NCBI GenBank assembly: GCA_047638975.1
Contig: JBLINB010000033.1
Coordinates: 1-17,768 of the forward strand
Direction of reading: 5' to 3'
From: JAPKEZ01 sp047638975
GTDB lineage: Bacteria; Planctomycetota; UBA1135
Length of the DNA: 17,768 nt
Part shown: positions 14,751-17,768 of the stretch, piece by piece
How positions within the stretch are numbered: the stretch's first letter is position 1
Layout: each line of letters opens with the position of its first letter
Translations under genes and position numbers: made by a program
Notes under the pieces: generated by a model
Seen by the model: only the letters and a program-made list of their open reading frames with translations
Told to the model about the DNA's origin: nothing
The model's database searches: none

Positions 14751-15734
14751 ATGTTAAAAGCCGCAGTAATTGGTGTTGGGCACCTCGGTCGTCACCATGC
14801 CCGTATTCTCTCAGAGCTAGATGCTGTTGAATTAGTTGCGGTGGTTGATCCTTGTCAGAAGCAAGGCGAGGCAGTGGCAGCAGCTTGCAATACCCAGTGG
14901 CGTGCCGAGCTTAATGGTTTAGAGCACGAACTTGACATGGCTGTAATTGCTGTGCCTACAGTTTTGCATGAGAAATGTGCAGCTCCGTTGCTAGATGCCA
15001 AAGTTGCGTGCTTAATCGAAAAGCCAATGGCTCCAGACACAGCAACCTGCCAACGTATTAATGAACGTGCTGCCGCGAACGGTACCTTTGTTGCCGTGGG
15101 GCATGTCGAACGTTTCAATCCTGCCGTTAAACGAGCTATTGAATTAGGTATCGAAGCGCGATTCATCGAAGCACATCGTTTAGCACCATATTCCTTTCGC
15201 TCTACGGATGTCGGGGTGGTGCTCGATTTAATGATTCACGATATCGATCTAGCGAATGCTTGGACCGGCTCGGAAGTTGTTTCAGTTGATGCAGTAGGGG
15301 GCGCAACCTTTAGTCCTAGCGAAGACATCGCCTCGGCGCGTATTCGTTATGCAAATGGCACCGTCGCGAATCTAACAGCTTCGCGCTTAAGCTTAAAGCC
15401 AATGCGCCGCTTTCGTGTATTTGGCCCTGACTCATACTTGTCGATCGACTCTCAAGAGAAGTATGCCTTATTAGTAAAGAAGTCTGATAACTTTTCGCCG
15501 CAGATTATGGCCGAAATTATGAAATCAAAAAACCCACAAGCCGAGTTTGGCAAGTTACTTGATATCGAAGAATTGCACCTAAAAGATGATGAACCGTTGC
15601 GCGCAGAGCTCAGTGAATTCATTGCTGCCGTTGAAGGCAAACCGTCCAAGGTCGTAACAGGCGCCGAAGGTTTGCAAGCAGTGAAAGTCGCACATCAGGT
15701 GATGAGCGCTCTTGACGACTGCAAATGGGGATAG
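14751..15734 (+). CDS. Gfo/Idh/MocA-family NAD(P)-dependent oxidoreductase, GnnA-like by context
   Basis: The protein has 327 residues. An N-terminal Rossmann fold is shown by AAVIGVGHLGRHHARIL (4-20) and an acidic residue after the second strand (VVDP). The family signature IEKPMA has Lys91, and the C-terminal domain carries a MIHDIDLA segment (His163, Asp164) at the usual active-site position. Family members oxidise or reduce nucleotide-sugar or cyclitol hydroxyls. Directly following lpxA recalls gnnA of Acidithiobacillus and Leptospira, whose product oxidises UDP-GlcNAc at C3 before GnnB aminates it for N-linked lipid A. A role in lipid A or another nucleotide sugar is inference, since no aminotransferase is adjacent. 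A GAGG site (14737-14740) ends ten bases before ATG 14751. Confidence 0.85.
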   Translation: MLKAAVIGVGHLGRHHARILSELDAVELVAVVDPCQKQGEAVAAACNTQWRAELNGLEHELDMAVIAVPTVLHEKCAAPLLDAKVACLIEKPMAPDTATCQRINERAAANGTFVAVGHVERFNPAVKRAIELGIEARFIEAHRLAPYSFRSTDVGVVLDLMIHDIDLANAWTGSEVVSVDAVGGATFSPSEDIASARIRYANGTVANLTASRLSLKPMRRFRVFGPDSYLSIDSQEKYALLVKKSDNFSPQIMAEIMKSKNPQAEFGKLLDIEELHLKDDEPLRAELSEFIAAVEGKPSKVVTGAEGLQAVKVAHQVMSALDDCKWG

Positions 15735-15735
15735 C

Positions 15736-16674
15736 ATGAAAGTCTATGCTTCCTCAATCGAAAAGTACCAGCTGTCGCCAGAGCACCTGGCGTTGCCACT
15801 CACTTCCGAATCGGTTTTTAAGCGCAGTGGGCCGCTGGCTGTCGAGATAGGTTTTGGTGGTGGTGAATATCTTGCCTATATAGCAAAGCGTACTCCGGAC
15901 TATAACTACATTGGTATTGAGTTGCCGCCAGAATCTATAGTGCGCGGTAGCAGGCTAATGGATAATCAGTCTATAGAGAATGTGCGTTTGGTACATGGCG
16001 ATGCGCGCTATTTACTGCGCGAACTATTTGCTCCGCAGTCCTTAGATTATGTGTTGATGCAATTTCCGATGCCGTGGCCGAAAGATCGCCATGCCAAGCA
16101 TCGTATTAGCAGCAAAATGCTAACCGAAACTTTGGCAGATGTACTTAAGCCAGGCGCAACTTTTGAATTAGTTAGTGACCAAGGGTGGTATGCTAAAGAT
16201 TGCCATCAATTTTTTAGTGACAACCCAGCTTACTCTGTGGCCGAGCTTGAAGTAAATCCAGAGCGTCCTTTCTTGACACGTTATGAAAAGAAATGGCAGG
16301 AAGATAACCGCGACACTTTTCGTGTAGTTGCGACGTTAAAGACTAATAAACCAATAACAAGATTTTTCTTAAATACCGAAATGGATTACCTTAACCTTAG
16401 CGCTTTACCTTTGCTTGAGCAACTGACTGCCTTGCTCCCAGAACGTTTCACAGAAGGTGCTATGTCGGCACAGGTTAAAGAAGTCATGAGTATCGAAAAC
16501 GGTTATGTGCTGCGTATGGTTGCAGCTGACGATTCGTTCACACAATTCTTCTATGTGCGTTTACGCACTCGCAAAGATGATAGTTGCATCATATCAATAG
16601 ACGATTGTCCCTATCCGTATTACACGCCGGCTGTACGTTTTGCTATTCACAAATTGCAATCTAGCTTAAAGTAG
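15736..16674 (+). CDS. trmB: tRNA (guanine-N7)-methyltransferase TrmB family, with C-terminal extension
   Basis: The protein has 312 residues from ATG 15736, one base after the preceding stop; a TTG at 15712 is open but lies inside the upstream gene. The SAM-binding motif is VEIGFGGGEYL (36-46), then GIELP (60-64) and HGDARYLL (88-94). The family signature region reads FPMPWPKDRHAKHRI (110-124). Most members have DPWxKxRH here, so the Asp is replaced by Met112. The usual SDQGWYAKD and FLTRYEKKW elements (147-155, 179-187) are intact. After residue 205 there is an extra domain of about 107 residues, similar in size to the tails known in Aquifex and Thermotoga TrmB. The enzyme would methylate G46 of tRNA. 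The gene overlaps the convergent gene by nine bases. Confidence 0.85.
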   Translation: MKVYASSIEKYQLSPEHLALPLTSESVFKRSGPLAVEIGFGGGEYLAYIAKRTPDYNYIGIELPPESIVRGSRLMDNQSIENVRLVHGDARYLLRELFAPQSLDYVLMQFPMPWPKDRHAKHRISSKMLTETLADVLKPGATFELVSDQGWYAKDCHQFFSDNPAYSVAELEVNPERPFLTRYEKKWQEDNRDTFRVVATLKTNKPITRFFLNTEMDYLNLSALPLLEQLTALLPERFTEGAMSAQVKEVMSIENGYVLRMVAADDSFTQFFYVRLRTRKDDSCIISIDDCPYPYYTPAVRFAIHKLQSSLK

Positions 16675-17768
16675 CTCTTGAATTTTTAGGTATATCCTGT
16701 ATTGATTCGGGGCATTGGTCGGCGCTCCTTCAAAACAAAAATAACCTAAGCTCCGGTCCCTAAAATCGTACAGTGCTATGGCTGGACGCCATGGAAAGTT
16801 TAGTGTCGTATTAATATAATTTGACACTGGAGGTGATCCAACAGACTCAAACAGAGTGGATAATTTGTTACCATTTGTTAAAGTCTTTGATGTAATCAGC
16901 ATCTGTGCCCTAGCTGAAACAGCAACGTACGCCAAATTGTCCTCACTCCCGGCAATACTGTTCCAGGGAACGGTAACAGGATTGGCATGACCCGCAGTGT
17001 TTTTGTGAAAAGCGATCTCTCTAAAATGCACTAGCTTATCAATGCTATTGTCGTTGGACTTTTCGTTCCAGGACACAAGTAGACGGTTAGCATGATCATT
17101 GGCTGAGGTAGCAAGCATTGGTCGGCGTTGATGTCTCGACGATACAGAGCCATGCAGTTCTATCCTATCAATCAGCTCAAAAGGGGCTTTAGAATATCTC
17201 CTTACTTGTATGCTCCCCTCAATTGACTCATTCAATGCATCGATTGAGTGTTGTTCGTATGCAACAACTAGATTTCCTCCATCGTCTATTACTGCATCTG
17301 GCAGAACCATGCCACCAGGATAAGGATAGTCGCCAAGGTTATCGAAAGGGATCCCGTTTTCTAGAGTCACAATGGCACCGAGGTCCGGCTGAGAACTGGT
17401 TAGGTCCCAATCGATCACTCTGCAACGCAATTGATAGCTGCGGTGAGTGTTACCAAATAGGTTGTAGCTTGACTCTTCGTGCGCATAAACGATACAAGAA
17501 GAATCTTGATTACTATTGCTGAGGGCAGCTATGTCTGGCATGAATCCACCTTGCCCGGCCTCTGAAACATCGTCTATTACAAAGCCTATGCCAGCACTTT
17601 CGGTTAAGATCACAGGGCGAGCAAGTAAATCCCCATCGACGTCGCGGGTGAGAATCCTGCAGATTTCTAAGCGTGACGGGTGATTTCCACTTAATTCGTT
17701 ACGAGACCACACGACTAAAAATGAATTATCACCAAGAGTTTCTGCGTCTGGTTTGGTACAACTGTCTC
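16666..17768 (-). CDS. Repeat protein, probably beta-propeller-like, N-terminus outside window
   Basis: The frame is open to the right edge, so only the C-terminal 366 or so residues are visible. The GTG at 17712 sits inside a predicted strand (FLVVWSR) and is not a convincing start. The sequence shows recurring units of about 50-80 residues with the pattern Pro-x-x-Ala strand, short Asn/Asp turn, then a hydrophobic strand such as FLVVW, CIVYA, LVVAY and LLVSW. This is typical of extracellular beta-propeller-like repeats. No enzyme motif, anchor or sorting signal is seen in this part, and a signal peptide, if any, would lie outside. The function is unknown; surface or secreted localisation is a guess from the repeat type. 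The stop overlaps trmB by nine bases. Confidence 0.72.
   Translation of the reverse strand, partial: DSCTKPDAETLGDNSFLVVWSRNELSGNHPSRLEICRILTRDVDGDLLARPVILTESAGIGFVIDDVSEAGQGGFMPDIAALSNSNQDSSCIVYAHEESSYNLFGNTHRSYQLRCRVIDWDLTSSQPDLGAIVTLENGIPFDNLGDYPYPGGMVLPDAVIDDGGNLVVAYEQHSIDALNESIEGSIQVRRYSKAPFELIDRIELHGSVSSRHQRRPMLATSANDHANRLLVSWNEKSNDNSIDKLVHFREIAFHKNTAGHANPVTVPWNSIAGSEDNLAYVAVSARAQMLITSKTLTNGNKLSTLFESVGSPPVSNYINTTLNFPWRPAIALYDFRDRSLGYFCFEGAPTNAPNQYRIYLKIQELL
16670..17768 (-). repeat. Degenerate protein-level repeats (about six blades)
   Basis: Units begin near 17538 (PDIAAL then CIVYAHE), 17301 (PDAVID then NLVVAYEQ), 17121 (PMLATS then LLVSWNE), 16932 (AYVAVS then MLITSK) and 16788 (PAIALY then LGYFCFEG). 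A further unit at the right edge contains FLVVWSR. Spacing is about 50-80 codons. The repetition is visible only in protein sequence; the DNA itself is not repetitive. Confidence 0.5.

Noticed and set aside
15712..15735. TTG start extending trmB upstream by eight residues
   Set aside because: It lies inside the preceding oxidoreductase gene. ATG 15736 immediately after that stop, with a GGGGA stretch in front, is the simpler start.
17710..17712. GTG as the start of the right-hand repeat protein
   Set aside because: The frame stays open to the window edge and the GTG codes for Val within a repeat strand, so the gene is truncated by the window rather than starting here.
1..17768. CRISPR arrays, insertion sequences, tRNA or rRNA genes, inteins, frameshifted pseudogenes
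   Set aside because: No regular DNA repeats, transposase motifs or cloverleaf-like sequences were noticed by eye, and all recognised genes have intact frames. No covariance-model scan was run, so a small RNA could be missed.

Overview
The window reads as a chromosomal core region of a Gram-negative bacterium. The evidence is a BamA-type outer-membrane assembly protein with five POTRA-like segments, a Skp-like chaperone, LpxA and a fused LpxC-FabZ. The base composition is balanced, recognisable Shine-Dalgarno sequences are rare, and a Gfo/Idh/MocA oxidoreductase sits directly after lpxA. Together these suggest the PVC superphylum, most plausibly Verrucomicrobiota (Opitutae-like). That placement is inference, because no rRNA gene is present.

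Layout. (1) Positions 2-961 (+) hold the C-terminal part of an unrecognised protein that is cut by the left edge. (2) Positions 941-3564 (-) hold a three-gene operon: phosphatidylserine decarboxylase, a carboxymuconolactone-decarboxylase-family protein of unknown role, and an LplT-like MFS transporter. Both junctions in this operon use the same 8-base stop/start overlap. (3) After a 68-base divergent control region, 3633-8142 (+) carries glmU, prs, rplY, pth, rpsF, rpsR and rplI. This combines cell-wall/LPS precursor supply, PRPP synthesis and translation, and it closes with a strong hairpin terminator at 8156-8188. (4) Positions 8211-16674 (+) form a dense second run: dnaB, bamA, skp-like, lpxC-fabZ, lpxA, gnnA-like oxidoreductase, trmB. 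Gaps are five bases or fewer, or genes overlap, so this is probably one transcription unit for replication plus outer-membrane biogenesis. (5) Positions 16666-17768 (-) hold the C-terminal part of a probable beta-propeller-like repeat protein, cut by the right edge and overlapping the end of trmB tail to tail.

How the genes fit together. GlmU makes UDP-GlcNAc. LpxA and LpxC take it into lipid A, and FabZ makes unsaturated acyl-ACP for fatty-acid elongation. BamA and the Skp-like chaperone assemble the outer-membrane proteins. Psd makes phosphatidylethanolamine, and the LplT-like carrier would handle lysophospholipids. The window is therefore dominated by envelope construction interleaved with translation and replication genes.

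No mobile element, CRISPR array, tRNA, rRNA or phage gene was seen, and no gene-free stretch exceeds 300 bases. I did not find a clearly undescribed system. The points most worth following are the replacement of the Asp of the TrmB signature by Met, the uncharacterised CMD-family protein coupled to psd and an LplT-like transporter, the GnnA-like enzyme without an adjacent GnnB, and a Gly-rich insertion in a BamA POTRA domain.
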